The notes beneath the pieces were generated by a model. The model made no database searches and had not been told where the DNA came from. It saw only the letters and a program-made list of their open reading frames with translations. This document shows positions 48,376-56,925 of a DNA stretch of 64,000 nt, piece after piece. The first letter of the stretch is position 1. Every line of letters begins with the position of its first letter. This DNA is from Spiractinospora alimapuensis. GTDB lineage: Bacteria > Actinomycetota > Actinomycetes > Streptosporangiales > Streptosporangiaceae. The position numbers and the translations under genes are program-made. The stretch is taken from NCBI RefSeq assembly GCF_018437505.1, contig NZ_CP072467.1, positions 3,410,001 through 3,474,000 on the forward strand, read 5' to 3'.

Positions 48376-49596
48376 ATGTCCAAACAAGCGACCGGCCGTC
48401 TCGGGTTGAAACCCGAGACGATCACCTTCTGGCAAGGTGTCGCCATCATCTTCGGCGCCAACATCGGCGCGGGAATCCTGAGCCTGCCCTACGGGGCACG
48501 CAACGGTGGCTTCCTGGCGCTTCTGGTGGCGCTGACCATCGCCGGAGTGCTGACCACGATCTCCATGCTGTACGTGGCGGAGGTCTCGCTGCGCACGAAG
48601 GAGCCCCTGCAGCTGGCCGGTCTGGCCCGTAAGTACCTGGGCAACGTGGGCTCGTGGCTCATCTTCGCGGGTGTGGTGATCAACGGCCTCGGGGCCATCA
48701 CCGGATACGCGAACGCCAGTGGGGACATCCTCGCGGACCTGATCGGGATCCCCGAACTCGCGGGCAGAGTCCTCTTCTTCGTCGCGGGCCTCGTCGTGAT
48801 CTGGCTCGGCCTCAAGGCCACGGGCCGCTCCGAGCAGGCCATCACGATCAGCATGCTGGCCATCATCCTGATCCTCATCGGGTGGACCTTCGTCGGCGGC
48901 GTCCACGTCGAGAACCTGCTCTTCGTGAACCCGTACTTCGTGGTTCCGATCATGAACCTCGCGGTCTTCGCCTTCATCGCGCAGTACACCGTTCCGGAGC
49001 TGGCGCGTGGCCTGGCCGCGCACTCGCCGCGCAAACTGCCCGGCGCCGTTGTCGGCGGGATGTGCGCCACCGGATTCCTGCTGGTCCTCGTGCCCCTGGC
49101 GGCCCTGGGCATGCTGGGCGCCGACGGCGTCACCGAGGTCATCACGATCGCGTGGGGGACCGGGCTTGGTCCGGTCGCCTACTACCTCGCGAACGCCTTC
49201 GCCTTGCTGGCGATGCTGACCTCGTTCTGGGCCATCGGCCTGACCCTCATGAGCAACGTGTTCGACCGGTTCAACTGGCCCGCGCACAACGCCCCTGGTT
49301 ACCGGCTCGCCGCGATGGCGCTGATCGCCGTTCCGCCGTTCATGATCGCGACGTTCAAGTTGGCGGGCTTCGTGTCCGCCCTGGGCTACGCCGGAGGGTT
49401 CGCCGGTGCGATCATGTCGATCGTGCCGGTACTCATGCTGCGCAAGGCCCGCCAGTACGGCGACCAGGATCCGGCGTGGCAGGCAGGGAAGATCTCGCAC
49501 CCGATCGTGCAGGGCGTCCTCATCACCGTGTTCGGACTCGGCTTCCTGTACTCGCTGCTGTCCGCGACCGGTCTCGTGCCCGAGGGCTGGAGCTGA
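48376..49596 (+). CDS. Amino acid permease (aromatic amino acid/HAAAP-like)
   Basis: A 406-residue membrane transporter with 11 predicted helices. The start of helix 1, IIFGANIGAGILSLPYGARNGG, has the unwound Gly-rich signature of the APC superfamily, HAAAP/TyrP type. It probably imports an amino acid or related amine for the oxidase before it. ATG 48376 follows GAGAGGA; the frame is open upstream but over the end of the oxidase gene. It is two bases from the acetamidase-type gene that follows, so the two are translated together. Confidence 0.9.
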   Translation: MSKQATGRLGLKPETITFWQGVAIIFGANIGAGILSLPYGARNGGFLALLVALTIAGVLTTISMLYVAEVSLRTKEPLQLAGLARKYLGNVGSWLIFAGVVINGLGAITGYANASGDILADLIGIPELAGRVLFFVAGLVVIWLGLKATGRSEQAITISMLAIILILIGWTFVGGVHVENLLFVNPYFVVPIMNLAVFAFIAQYTVPELARGLAAHSPRKLPGAVVGGMCATGFLLVLVPLAALGMLGADGVTEVITIAWGTGLGPVAYYLANAFALLAMLTSFWAIGLTLMSNVFDRFNWPAHNAPGYRLAAMALIAVPPFMIATFKLAGFVSALGYAGGFAGAIMSIVPVLMLRKARQYGDQDPAWQAGKISHPIVQGVLITVFGLGFLYSLLSATGLVPEGWS

Positions 49597-49597
49597 C

Positions 49598-50518
49598 ATG
49601 CGGGTCTTCACCGCGGACTCCGCGGTGACGGAGTTCTCGCCGCGCTTCGGCGCGGCGGGAACGGTCGCCTTCGGTGAGAGCTTCGTCCTGCGGACCGTCG
49701 ACTGTTACGACGGGCAGATCGCCACGAGCGACACGCTTCGCCCCGGCATCGACATGGCACGCTTCAACCGCGCCACGGGCCCGGTGGCGGTCGCCGACGC
49801 GCGACCCGGCGAATGGGTCCGCGTCGTCATCGAGCGCATCGACGTGGCGGGGGACGGGGTGATGGCGATGACGCCCGGGCTCGGTGTCCTCGGCGACCGT
49901 GTTCCCGACTCCTCGACCCGAATCCTCCCGGTGCGCGGGGGGAAGGCCTGGCTCACCCCCGATGTCGGGGTACCGCTGCGACCCATGGTGGGCATCCTCG
50001 GGGTCGCCACGGCGAGCGAGACGGTGCCGTCCTCCACTCCCGGGTCACACGGCGGAAACCTGGACACCCGCGTGCTGACTCCGGGGGCCTCCCTGGCGCT
50101 GCGGGTGAACCAACCGGGCCTCGGCCTGGCCGCGGGGGACCTACACGCGGCCATGGGGGACGGCGAACTCGGCGGTACCGGGATCGAGATCGGTGGGGAG
50201 GTCCAACTCCGGGTGGAGCGCCTTCCCGGCCACGACGGCACCTGGCCGCTGGTCCTGTCGCCCGAGGGGGTCTCCGTGCTGGCCTCGTGCGCGACGCTCG
50301 ACGAGGCCATCCGCGAGGGTTTCGCCGAGGCGGTGCGCCTCATGGCGCACTGGCACGACCTCCCGTGGCCGGATGCCTATCGCCTGACCAGCGTCGTGTG
50401 TGACCTCCGCGTCAGTCAGGTCGTGAATCCCCGCGCGACGGCACGGATCGCGCTTCCGGCCGAGTGGTGTCCCGGTTCGTTCGCCGCCCCGGGGGCTACC
50501 AGTCGAGCTCTCGGATGA
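49598..50518 (+). CDS. Acetamidase/formamidase family protein
   Basis: A 306-residue amide hydrolase of the FmdA/AmdA family. Marks: the conserved DTLRPG, ALRVNQPGLGLAAGDLHAAMGDGELGGTGIEIGGEV with the metal-contacting residues of the family, and the C-terminal VSQVVNP. It splits a short amide into acid and ammonia. Together with the oxidase and permease it suggests use of an amino-acid-derived amide. The 3' end overlaps the convergent alpha/beta hydrolase gene by 23 bp. Confidence 0.9.
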   Translation: MRVFTADSAVTEFSPRFGAAGTVAFGESFVLRTVDCYDGQIATSDTLRPGIDMARFNRATGPVAVADARPGEWVRVVIERIDVAGDGVMAMTPGLGVLGDRVPDSSTRILPVRGGKAWLTPDVGVPLRPMVGILGVATASETVPSSTPGSHGGNLDTRVLTPGASLALRVNQPGLGLAAGDLHAAMGDGELGGTGIEIGGEVQLRVERLPGHDGTWPLVLSPEGVSVLASCATLDEAIREGFAEAVRLMAHWHDLPWPDAYRLTSVVCDLRVSQVVNPRATARIALPAEWCPGSFAAPGATSRALG

Positions 50519-51278
50519 AGTCCCAGACGACGCGGTTGAACGTCTCGGGCTGGCACAGGTTGGTGGGGTCGAAGGAGTTCTCCACCACGCGAAGCCGCGA
50601 GTCTGGGAGGGCGTCGACGATCCGCTGGGACAGTGGCCGGAGCCAGGGAGAGTCAGCGACGATCGCTAGTGCCGGCGAGCGAACCCGTGACAGCTCCGAC
50701 GTCATGTTGACCCAGTTCAACGCGTAGCGAAGCTTGACGGTCTCCACCCTGCGGATCGACGCCAGTCCGTCCTCCATCACCGAGAGCGCGTCAGGCCAGG
50801 GCGCGTACAGACGCCTGATCGCGGGTCGCATGAGACCGGGAAACAGCCACAGCCATCCAGTCAGTTCCATGGCGACACGGTTGACGGTGGTGGGTATCGA
50901 GTGCGGGCGCGTCTCGCTGAAGGAATCGACCGTGATCAGGCCGGCCGTTCGGTCGGGATAGTCCACCGCGAATCGCTGCGCGAGCACGCCGCCGTAGCTC
51001 ACTCCACACACGACTGCGCGCTCCACGTCGAGCTGGTCCAGAAGCGCAACGATGTCATTGGCCTGGCGCCGGAGGAGTCCACGCCAGCCATGCAGCCGCG
51101 AGGACGTTCCGACGCCACGTGGGTCCAGGGCGAGCACCCGGTAGCCGGAGGACAACACCTGGATCTGTTCCCGCCAGATGGTGTGCGAGTACCCCAGTGG
51201 TGGGAGGAGCACGACGGCGGCCCCCTGCCCCTGATCCACGTACCGGACGAAGCCGTCAGCGATGTCCATGGACCTCAT
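50496..51278 (-). CDS. Alpha/beta hydrolase
   Basis: A 260-residue alpha/beta-hydrolase-fold protein. The nucleophile elbow is CGVSYGGVLAQRF with the Ser, the oxyanion region PPLGYSHTIW precedes it, and the acid residue is probably Asp in VADSPWLRPLSQ. The His usually near the end is not clear: the C-terminal stretch NSFDPTNLCQPETFN has no His at the usual place, so catalytic activity is uncertain. ATG 51278 has GGAGGTG upstream. It is divergent from a TetR gene, across a two-dyad operator. Confidence 0.88.
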   Translation of the reverse strand: MRSMDIADGFVRYVDQGQGAAVVLLPPLGYSHTIWREQIQVLSSGYRVLALDPRGVGTSSRLHGWRGLLRRQANDIVALLDQLDVERAVVCGVSYGGVLAQRFAVDYPDRTAGLITVDSFSETRPHSIPTTVNRVAMELTGWLWLFPGLMRPAIRRLYAPWPDALSVMEDGLASIRRVETVKLRYALNWVNMTSELSRVRSPALAIVADSPWLRPLSQRIVDALPDSRLRVVENSFDPTNLCQPETFNRVVWDFIRELDW

Positions 51279-51291
51279 CGCCCACCTCCTT

Positions 51292-51327
51292 TTTGACGAA
51301 TCAGTCAAAATTGACTGTCCCGTCAAA
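51292..51327. promoter_or_regulatory. 36-bp double-dyad operator between hydrolase and TetR genes
   Basis: TTTGACG (51292-51298) and CGTCAAA (51321-51327) form an outer inverted repeat; AGTCAA-AA-TTGACT (51303-51316) forms an inner one. Both share the same centre at 51309/51310. It lies 14 bp from the hydrolase start and fits a TetR dimer-pair site. Confidence 0.7.
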
Positions 51328-51414
51328 CTCTACGATCGGGCCGCGTACGGTTCAACACCGCCCCACCACGCGGGCGCATAGGCTGACGAGAGCCAGGACA
51401 GTGGAGAGGAAGGC

Positions 51415-52071
51415 ATGGAGGCATCCGTGACTGGCCATGCGCCGGGGAACGCTCTCCCATCCCGGCGCCAACGGCAACAGCGGCGTAAACGCGCGGCGCT
51501 GCTGACCGCCGCCAAGGAGATATTCCAACGGCAGGGCCTCGCGGGGGCCACGATCAGTGGCATCACCGAACGTGCCGACGTCGCGCACGGGACGTTCTAC
51601 AGCTATTTCTCCGGCAAGGACGAGATCTTCACCGAGATCGTCACTGTCGTTCTCGATGACCTGCTCGCCTGCCTCCATGACATCGGCGAGGCACACAGCG
51701 CCAAAGAACGGCTGCTCGCGGGCATCGGAAGGCTCTACGAACGTTGCGCGCGGGAACGAGAGATCGTCCTCGCGCTGCACCAGGCCAGCCAACTACGCAC
51801 CCAGTTCGTGATCACCTGGGAGAGTTTTCGGACCCGGCTCCGGGAACTCGTCGCACAGGACCTGGGATGGCTCAGTCGCAACGGATTCATCAGGCCTCTG
51901 CAGAATGATCTCGTTCCCACCGTCATCGCACGCATGGTCGAAGGCGTCGTGCTCGAGATCGTCGGTCGGCCGGATGCCGACGTCGAGGCACTGACGGTCA
52001 CAACCGTCCAGCTCTATTACGACGCCGTGTTCCGACCCGCGACAGGTGAGGACGACATCATGCTCGAATGA
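51415..52071 (+). CDS. TetR family transcriptional regulator
   Basis: A 218-residue repressor. The helix-turn-helix is at residues 22-70 (KRAALLTAAKEIFQRQGLAG, then ITERADVAHGTFYSYFSGKDEIF), with the canonical HGTFYxYF pattern. The ligand domain is all-helical and contains FVITWESFRTRLREL. ATG 51415 has GAGGAAGG upstream. It is divergent from the alpha/beta hydrolase, which is probably its target. A strong terminator follows the stop. Confidence 0.93.
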   Translation: MEASVTGHAPGNALPSRRQRQQRRKRAALLTAAKEIFQRQGLAGATISGITERADVAHGTFYSYFSGKDEIFTEIVTVVLDDLLACLHDIGEAHSAKERLLAGIGRLYERCAREREIVLALHQASQLRTQFVITWESFRTRLRELVAQDLGWLSRNGFIRPLQNDLVPTVIARMVEGVVLEIVGRPDADVEALTVTTVQLYYDAVFRPATGEDDIMLE

Positions 52072-52112
52072 AACGGGTGGCCCGGTTCGCTGAACCGACC
52101 AGGCCACCCGTT
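52072..52112. terminator. Long terminator hairpin
   Basis: Outer arms AACGGGTGGCC (52072-52082) and GGCCACCCGTT (52102-52112) plus inner arms CGGTTC / GAACCG around a GCT loop make a 17-bp stem with a 4-nt bulge. It starts at the TetR stop and lies 20 bp before the stop of the convergent secreted protein gene, so it serves both. Confidence 0.8.
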
Positions 52113-52131
52113 CGCAACGTCAGCCGAGACC

Positions 52132-52722
52132 TCAGCCCTCGTCCAGGGTGTCGTAGTCCTGGTACTTCACGACCGCCTCGAAGGTCAACGGGCCGTACTT
52201 GCCGTCGACGTCGATGTCGTGGAACTCCTGCGCGGCCGCGACGGCCTGCTCGGTTCCATCGCCGTACTGGCCGTCGACCGTGATGTGCGCCTGGTACTTG
52301 GCGTTCATCTGACGCTGGATCATCTCGACCACGTGTCCCTCGTCTCCGGGGACCCAGGCCTTCCCACCCGCGAACGCCTCCTCCGTCAGCCTGTCCCAGG
52401 TGTCCTGGTCGAGGCTTCCCGTCACATCGAGGCCTTGGTCCTCCTGGAACGCCTCGACCTGGGCCACCACGCTCTCGTCGAAGGCGTTGTCCAGGTTCGC
52501 CAGTTCGTACCCCAGGTAGTGCAACTGGTGCTTGGCCGCGCGCACGTCGACGTTCTCGTCTCCGATGGAGTACTCCGGCCACGCCTCGGCCTGGATCTCC
52601 GCGACGACCTCAGGGTCGGTGTTCGGACCGTCGGCCAGCGCCGGCGTCACCCCCAGGAAACCCGCCGCCCCAAGGAATCCCCCCGCTACGACCGAAGCCA
52701 GCACACGCCGTCCCTTGCTCAT
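52132..52722 (-). CDS. Secreted peptidoglycan-binding domain protein
   Basis: A 196-residue exported protein. The signal peptide is RRVLASVVAGGFLGAAGFLG with cleavage near ALA-D. The mature part has two peptidoglycan-binding (PG_binding_1-like) domains: VDVRAAKHQLHYLGYEL...FQEDQGLDVTGSLDQDTWDRLTEEAF and VEMIQRQMNAKYQ...HITVDGQYGDGTEQAV followed by KYGPLTFEAVVKYQ. No catalytic domain is present. It is likely a cell-wall-anchored binding or scaffold protein. ATG 52722 has GAGGGGG upstream. Confidence 0.9.
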   Translation of the reverse strand: MSKGRRVLASVVAGGFLGAAGFLGVTPALADGPNTDPEVVAEIQAEAWPEYSIGDENVDVRAAKHQLHYLGYELANLDNAFDESVVAQVEAFQEDQGLDVTGSLDQDTWDRLTEEAFAGGKAWVPGDEGHVVEMIQRQMNAKYQAHITVDGQYGDGTEQAVAAAQEFHDIDVDGKYGPLTFEAVVKYQDYDTLDEG

Positions 52723-52869
52723 GACATCCCCCTCGTGATTCGTGGGTCGATCGGTACACACGGGGAGATGCGCACCCCACCGCCCAGGGTTGGCGTCACG
52801 AAGCGTCGCGGCCGGATACGGACAACTCACGCAGCGTTGTCAACCAGGACGTGCCGGCGGGAGACGTGC

Positions 52870-53547
52870 TCAGCGGAGCGTGAACGCGGCTGTGCGGACC
52901 GTTCCGTCGTGCTGGAAGTCCAGGAACAGTCGGTACGCGCCGTCACCGGGCAGTTCGGCGTGGAACCGCACCTCGGGGCCTGGTGGCCCGTCCTGGGGAT
53001 GGACGTGGAGGAAGGCTAGGTCCGCCACGCGGAGGGCCACGAGGTGGCCGTAGGCGCCGAGGTACGGCTCGAGGTCGGTCACCGGTTCCCCGGCCCTGCG
53101 GATATCGAAGCTCAGTTCCCCCGCTCCCCCCGGACGTGCGTCCCCTCCGAGCGTGACCTCGTAGTCGTCCACGTCCACGCTGGGCGCGGGCTCGGGCAGG
53201 GCGCCGGGACGGTGGTTCCTCGCGACGGTGAAGTCCGCACCACGCACCACCCCCTCGCCGGTGGCCGTGGGCACGAAGTCGGCGAAGGCTCGGTACGGCC
53301 CCGGGGTGTCCAGGGTGATCGGCGCCCGCCAGCCGCCGTCCGACGTCGGCGTGGGATGCAGGTGTCGGTACAGCGTGAGGTCGTGCCCGACGACGATCAG
53401 GTGCAGCCGCTTTCCGTGCTGTTCGGCGAGGTCGGTGACGACATCACCGTCAGGACCGATGATGCGGACGACCAGTTCCTCGTCCCCGCCGGTCCGTTGG
53501 GGGCTCGATACGACGTCCACCCGATAGTCGGTCGTGTTGCCGGTCAT
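52870..53547 (-). CDS. Duplicated beta-domain protein with His-rich motifs, probable metal-linked
   Basis: A 225-residue cytosolic-looking protein, no signal peptide. It holds two similar units: GKRLHLIVVGHDLTLYRHLHPT in the first (residues 44-65) and YGHLVALRVADLAFLHVHPQDG in the second, each followed by a strand-rich stretch ending in FADF / FLDF and an ADFTV / AAFTL close. The repeated H-x(n)-HxHP clusters suggest metal or cofactor binding. I do not know a characterised homologue. It lies 166 bp downstream of a CopZ-like copper chaperone gene that has a CsoR-like operator. ATG 53547 has GAGGAAG upstream. Confidence 0.75.
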   Translation of the reverse strand: MTGNTTDYRVDVVSSPQRTGGDEELVVRIIGPDGDVVTDLAEQHGKRLHLIVVGHDLTLYRHLHPTPTSDGGWRAPITLDTPGPYRAFADFVPTATGEGVVRGADFTVARNHRPGALPEPAPSVDVDDYEVTLGGDARPGGAGELSFDIRRAGEPVTDLEPYLGAYGHLVALRVADLAFLHVHPQDGPPGPEVRFHAELPGDGAYRLFLDFQHDGTVRTAAFTLR

Positions 53548-53640
53548 CTCCGTACTTCCTCTCACTCACCGAACGGCGGCGTGACACCCCGCCTCCTCCT
53601 GCCGGTGGAGGTGTTCCGCCACGCGGCCCCACGTCATCCG

Positions 53641-53672
53641 GGCGGGCCCGCGCGTTGGGCCCACCCGCCGCT
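53641..53672. terminator. Hairpin between the copper chaperone and the His-rich protein genes
   Basis: GGCGGG (53641-53646) pairs with CCCGCC (53664-53669), and inner GGGCCC repeats add to the stem. It could end the chaperone transcript partly or attenuate reading into the next gene. The fold is imperfect. Confidence 0.4.
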
Positions 53673-53713
53673 CGCGCGTCGACCCTTGGGCCGGGCGCGT
53701 TCCGCCCCAGACG

Positions 53714-53941
53714 TCACACGCGGCCTGTCACCGTGTACCCCGCTTCGTCGACCGCGGCACTGATCGCGGCGTCGTCGAAGGTCCCGTCGCCCGTCACCCG
53801 CAGCCGGCCGGTCGCGAGGTCCACGTCGACCTCGGTGACGCCGCGCACGGCGCCGACTTCCTCCGTCACCGCGGAGACACAGTGTCCACAGGTCATGCCC
53901 TCGACGGCGTAGCTGGCCGTGGTCGCGGCTGCCTCGTTCAT
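53714..53941 (-). CDS. copZ: Heavy-metal-associated (CopZ-like) copper chaperone
   Basis: A 75-residue HMA-domain protein. The metal site MTCGHC is at residues 16-21 (EGMTCGHCVSAVTEEVG), followed by the ferredoxin-like beta-alpha-beta units. Cu(I) carried by such proteins is handed to a P-type exporter, which is not in the window. ATG 53941 has GAGGAG upstream. A CsoR-like operator lies 56 bp before the start. Confidence 0.92.
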   Translation of the reverse strand: MNEAAATTASYAVEGMTCGHCVSAVTEEVGAVRGVTEVDVDLATGRLRVTGDGTFDDAAISAAVDEAGYTVTGRV

Positions 53942-53996
53942 TCGTCACTCCTCGGTCGCTCTCTCCCCGTTCTCGGGGTGTTCCACCTTTCTACAC

Positions 53997-54015
53997 CATA
54001 CCCCTAGGGGGTATG
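53997..54015. promoter_or_regulatory. CsoR-like copper operator
   Basis: CATACCCC-TAG-GGGGTATG is a perfect inverted repeat with a 3-bp centre. Copper-sensing CsoR proteins of actinobacteria bind such GTAT/ATAC-bordered C4-G4 sites. It lies between the copper chaperone gene and the aconitase gene. No csoR gene is in the window. Confidence 0.7.
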
Positions 54016-54152
54016 CAACCCCGTTGGCGGATCTCACGACCCCCCTCGGGACGACACCCCGGAAATCCTGGTGCCGACCACTCGGCGGAGCATCGAAACC
54101 GCAGGTCCCGGGAATGGACGAACTGATGACACCCGATCGAGAGGGACGCCCG

Positions 54153-56120
54153 ATGGGACACACCGTTGCCCACAAACTGATCGCCTCCCACCTCGTCTCC
54201 GGTGCGATGACACCCGGTGAGGAGATCGGGATCCGGATCGACCAGACACTCACCCAGGACGCCACCGGCACGCTCGTCATGCAGGAACTGGAGGCGATCG
54301 GACTGGACCAGGCCCGCACCCAGGCGAGCGTGCAGTACGTGGACCACAACCTGTTGCAGGCGGATGAGAAGAACGCGGAGGACCACGTCTTCCTGGAGTC
54401 GGCGTGCCGCCGGTTCGGCCTGTGGTTCTCCAAGGCGGGAAACGGCGTCTCCCACCCCACGCACATGCAACGATTCGGCGTTCCGGGGGCCACGATGGTC
54501 GGTTCCGACTCCCACACCTGCGCCGCCGGCTCCCTGGGGATGCTGGCCGTGGGCGTCGGGGGCTTGGAGGCAGCGCTCGCCATCGCCGGCCGACCCCTGC
54601 ACATCCGCATGCCGGAGATCTGGGGAGTGCGTCTCACGGGCGAACTCCCACCGTGGACGTCCGCCAAGGACGTCATTCTGGAGATGCTGCGCCGCCACAG
54701 CGTGCAGGGCGGCGTCAACCGCATCATCGAGTACCACGGCCCCGGTGTCGCGACCCTGAGCGCGATGGACCGCCACGTCATCGCCAACATGGGCGCGGAA
54801 CTGGGCGCCACGACCACCGTGTTCCCGTCGGACGCCGCCGTCCGCGAGTTCCTGCGCTCGGAGGAACGCGAGGACGACTTCGTACCCCTCACCGCCGATG
54901 ACGACGCCGAGTACGACGTCACCGAAACCATCGACCTCTCCACGATCGAGCCCCTCATCGCGATGCCGTCCGCCCCCGACAACGTGGTCCCCGTGCGTGA
55001 CGTCGCCGGGACCGAGGTCGCACAGGTCGTCGTGGGCTCCTCGGCCAATCCGGGCCTGCGGGACTATGCCATCGTGGCCGCGATGCTGCGGGGACGTCAG
55101 GCGAACCGGGAGGTCAGCCTCGACATCAATCCCTCATCGCGACAGATCCTCGCCGACATGACCCGGATGGGCGCCACGATCGACCTGATCACGGCGGGCG
55201 CTCGTCTCCACCAGACGGGGTGCCTGGGCTGTATCGGGATGGGACAGGCTCCCGCCGTCGGACAGAACTCCCTGCGCACGTTCCCCCGGAACTTCCCCGG
55301 GCGTTCCGGAACCAGGGAGGACTCCGTGTGGCTGTGCTCTCCGGAGACCGCCGCGGCCACCGCTCTCACGGGAGTGATCACCGACCCACGCGACGCCGCC
55401 GACGGACTCGGCCTCACCTATCCCCGCATCGAACTCCCAGAACGCAGCAGCGTGAACCGCGCCATGGTGACACCGCCCCTTCCCGCGGAGGAGGGACGGC
55501 GTCAGGCCCTGGTGAAGGGCCCCAACATCTCGTCCCTCCCGGACTTCCCACCGCTCCCCGACACGATCGCCGCCCCCGTGCTTCTCAAGGTCGGCGACGA
55601 CGTCTCCACAGACGAGATCTCACCCGCCGGGGCCGCGGCGCTGCCCTTCCGCTCGAACATTCCGCGCCTCGCGGAGTTCACGTTCACCCGCATCGACGAC
55701 ACCTACCCGTCCCGTGCCCACCAGGTCGCCGACACCACGGGCCACATCGTGGTGGGCGGCGCGAACTACGGCCAGGGATCCTCCCGGGAGCACGCCGCCA
55801 TCACACCGCGCTACCTGGGTCTTCGCGCGGTCATCGCCAAGACCTACGCGCGGATTCACTGGCAGAACCTCGCGAACTTCGGGATTCTCGCGCTCGAGTT
55901 CACCGACCTCACCGACTACGACCGCGTCGCCAGGGGCGACACCCTGGCCGTGGAGGACCTGACCAATGTCCTGCGTTCCGGCGACCGCGAACTGGAGGTC
56001 CACAACACCACCCGCGGCGAGCGGTACCGGGTACGCCACAGCCTGTCTCCCCGCCAGGTCACCATGGTCCTCGCGGGTGGCCAGATCCCCCTCCTCGCCC
56101 GCGACCACCGCGACACCTGA
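54153..56120 (+). CDS. Aconitate hydratase
   Basis: A 655-residue aconitase of the shorter, mitochondrial-like type (about 640-660 residues). The [4Fe-4S] cysteines are visible: Cys in GSDSHTCAAGSLG and the pair in TGCLGCIGMG. Substrate residues lie in GPGVATLSAMDRHVIANMG and in the C-terminal domain GGANYGQGSSREHAAITP. It converts citrate to isocitrate, or a homologue such as methylcitrate. Actinobacterial genomes usually have a large AcnA as well, so this may be the second or a specialised enzyme. ATG 54153 has GAGAGGG upstream; ATG 54114 would add 13 residues. Confidence 0.88.
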   Translation: MGHTVAHKLIASHLVSGAMTPGEEIGIRIDQTLTQDATGTLVMQELEAIGLDQARTQASVQYVDHNLLQADEKNAEDHVFLESACRRFGLWFSKAGNGVSHPTHMQRFGVPGATMVGSDSHTCAAGSLGMLAVGVGGLEAALAIAGRPLHIRMPEIWGVRLTGELPPWTSAKDVILEMLRRHSVQGGVNRIIEYHGPGVATLSAMDRHVIANMGAELGATTTVFPSDAAVREFLRSEEREDDFVPLTADDDAEYDVTETIDLSTIEPLIAMPSAPDNVVPVRDVAGTEVAQVVVGSSANPGLRDYAIVAAMLRGRQANREVSLDINPSSRQILADMTRMGATIDLITAGARLHQTGCLGCIGMGQAPAVGQNSLRTFPRNFPGRSGTREDSVWLCSPETAAATALTGVITDPRDAADGLGLTYPRIELPERSSVNRAMVTPPLPAEEGRRQALVKGPNISSLPDFPPLPDTIAAPVLLKVGDDVSTDEISPAGAAALPFRSNIPRLAEFTFTRIDDTYPSRAHQVADTTGHIVVGGANYGQGSSREHAAITPRYLGLRAVIAKTYARIHWQNLANFGILALEFTDLTDYDRVARGDTLAVEDLTNVLRSGDRELEVHNTTRGERYRVRHSLSPRQVTMVLAGGQIPLLARDHRDT

Positions 56121-56144
56121 CAGCGGAGCGCTCCACGTACGCCC

Positions 56145-56174
56145 TCTGCCCACGGCAGATCTCCTACCGGCAGA
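56145..56174 (+). promoter_or_regulatory. Tandem PopR-type boxes in front of clpP
   Basis: TCTGCC-CAC-GGCAGA (56145-56159) matches, as I recall it, the PopR palindrome TCTGCC-3N-GGCAGA of the Streptomyces lividans clpP3-clpP4 operon. A second 15-bp copy with a decayed left arm (TCTCCT-ACC-GGCAGA) follows directly at 56160-56174. The clpP start is 86 bp downstream. PopR activates clpP3-clpP4 when ClpP1P2 is impaired. Confidence 0.8.
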
Positions 56175-56259
56175 AACGCTCGATCCCAGTGTCAGGAGTG
56201 CCACAGGGTGGTGAGTGGAGCCCGGGTCGGCGACACGCTCGGGCAGAGGAGGAGACGTC

Positions 56260-56925
56260 ATGATCGACACACGCCCACGGATGGCCGAGGCGCCCCTGCC
56301 CGGCCCATCCTTCGATGACCAGCTCGCGGCACGGCTGCTCCACAGCCGGATCGTCACCCTCGGCTCCGAGGTGGACGACGCCGTCGCCAACCGCATCTGC
56401 GCCCAACTGGTCATCCTGGCCGACGAGGACCCGAAGCGAGACATCACGTTGTGGATCAACAGCCCCGGCGGGTCCGTTTCCGCGGGGATGGCGATCTACG
56501 ACACCATGCGGTTCGTCCCCAATGACGTCGCCACCCTGGTGCTGGGGTCCGCGTACAGCATGGGGCAGTTCCTGCTGTGCACCGGAGCCCCAGGCAAGCG
56601 GTTCGCCCTGCCCAACGCGCGGGTCATGATGCACCAGCCGAACGGCGGCATCGCCGGAAGCGCGGCCGACATCGCGATCCAGGCGGAGAACCTCGCCCAC
56701 ACCAAGAAGACGATGCAGCGCCTCATCTCCGAGCACACCGGGCAGGACGAGGCCAGGGTCGTTGCCGACCAGCGGCGCGACCGCTGGTTCACCGCCGAGG
56801 AGGCCAAGGAGTACGGCTTCGTCGACCGGATCGTCAGCGATCCGCGAGAGATGCGTGAGTCGACGCCCCACGGGTTCGGGTTCACCACGGTCGGCCCGTC
56901 CACGAAGGAGGGAGACGACCAATGA
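56260..56925 (+). CDS. clpP: ATP-dependent Clp protease proteolytic subunit (ClpP3-like)
   Basis: A 221-residue serine protease subunit. The catalytic Ser is in GSAYSMGQFLL, where Tyr and Gln replace the more usual Ala residues around it. The His is in RVMMHQP and the Asp in VVADQRRDRW. INSPGGSVSAGMAIYDTMRF is the conserved handle region. ClpP subunits form a tetradecamer that degrades proteins fed by ClpX or ClpC. ATG 56260 has AGAGGAGGAG upstream; the longer frame has none. Its stop overlaps the start of a second clpP as ATGA. Confidence 0.94.
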   Translation: MIDTRPRMAEAPLPGPSFDDQLAARLLHSRIVTLGSEVDDAVANRICAQLVILADEDPKRDITLWINSPGGSVSAGMAIYDTMRFVPNDVATLVLGSAYSMGQFLLCTGAPGKRFALPNARVMMHQPNGGIAGSAADIAIQAENLAHTKKTMQRLISEHTGQDEARVVADQRRDRWFTAEEAKEYGFVDRIVSDPREMRESTPHGFGFTTVGPSTKEGDDQ

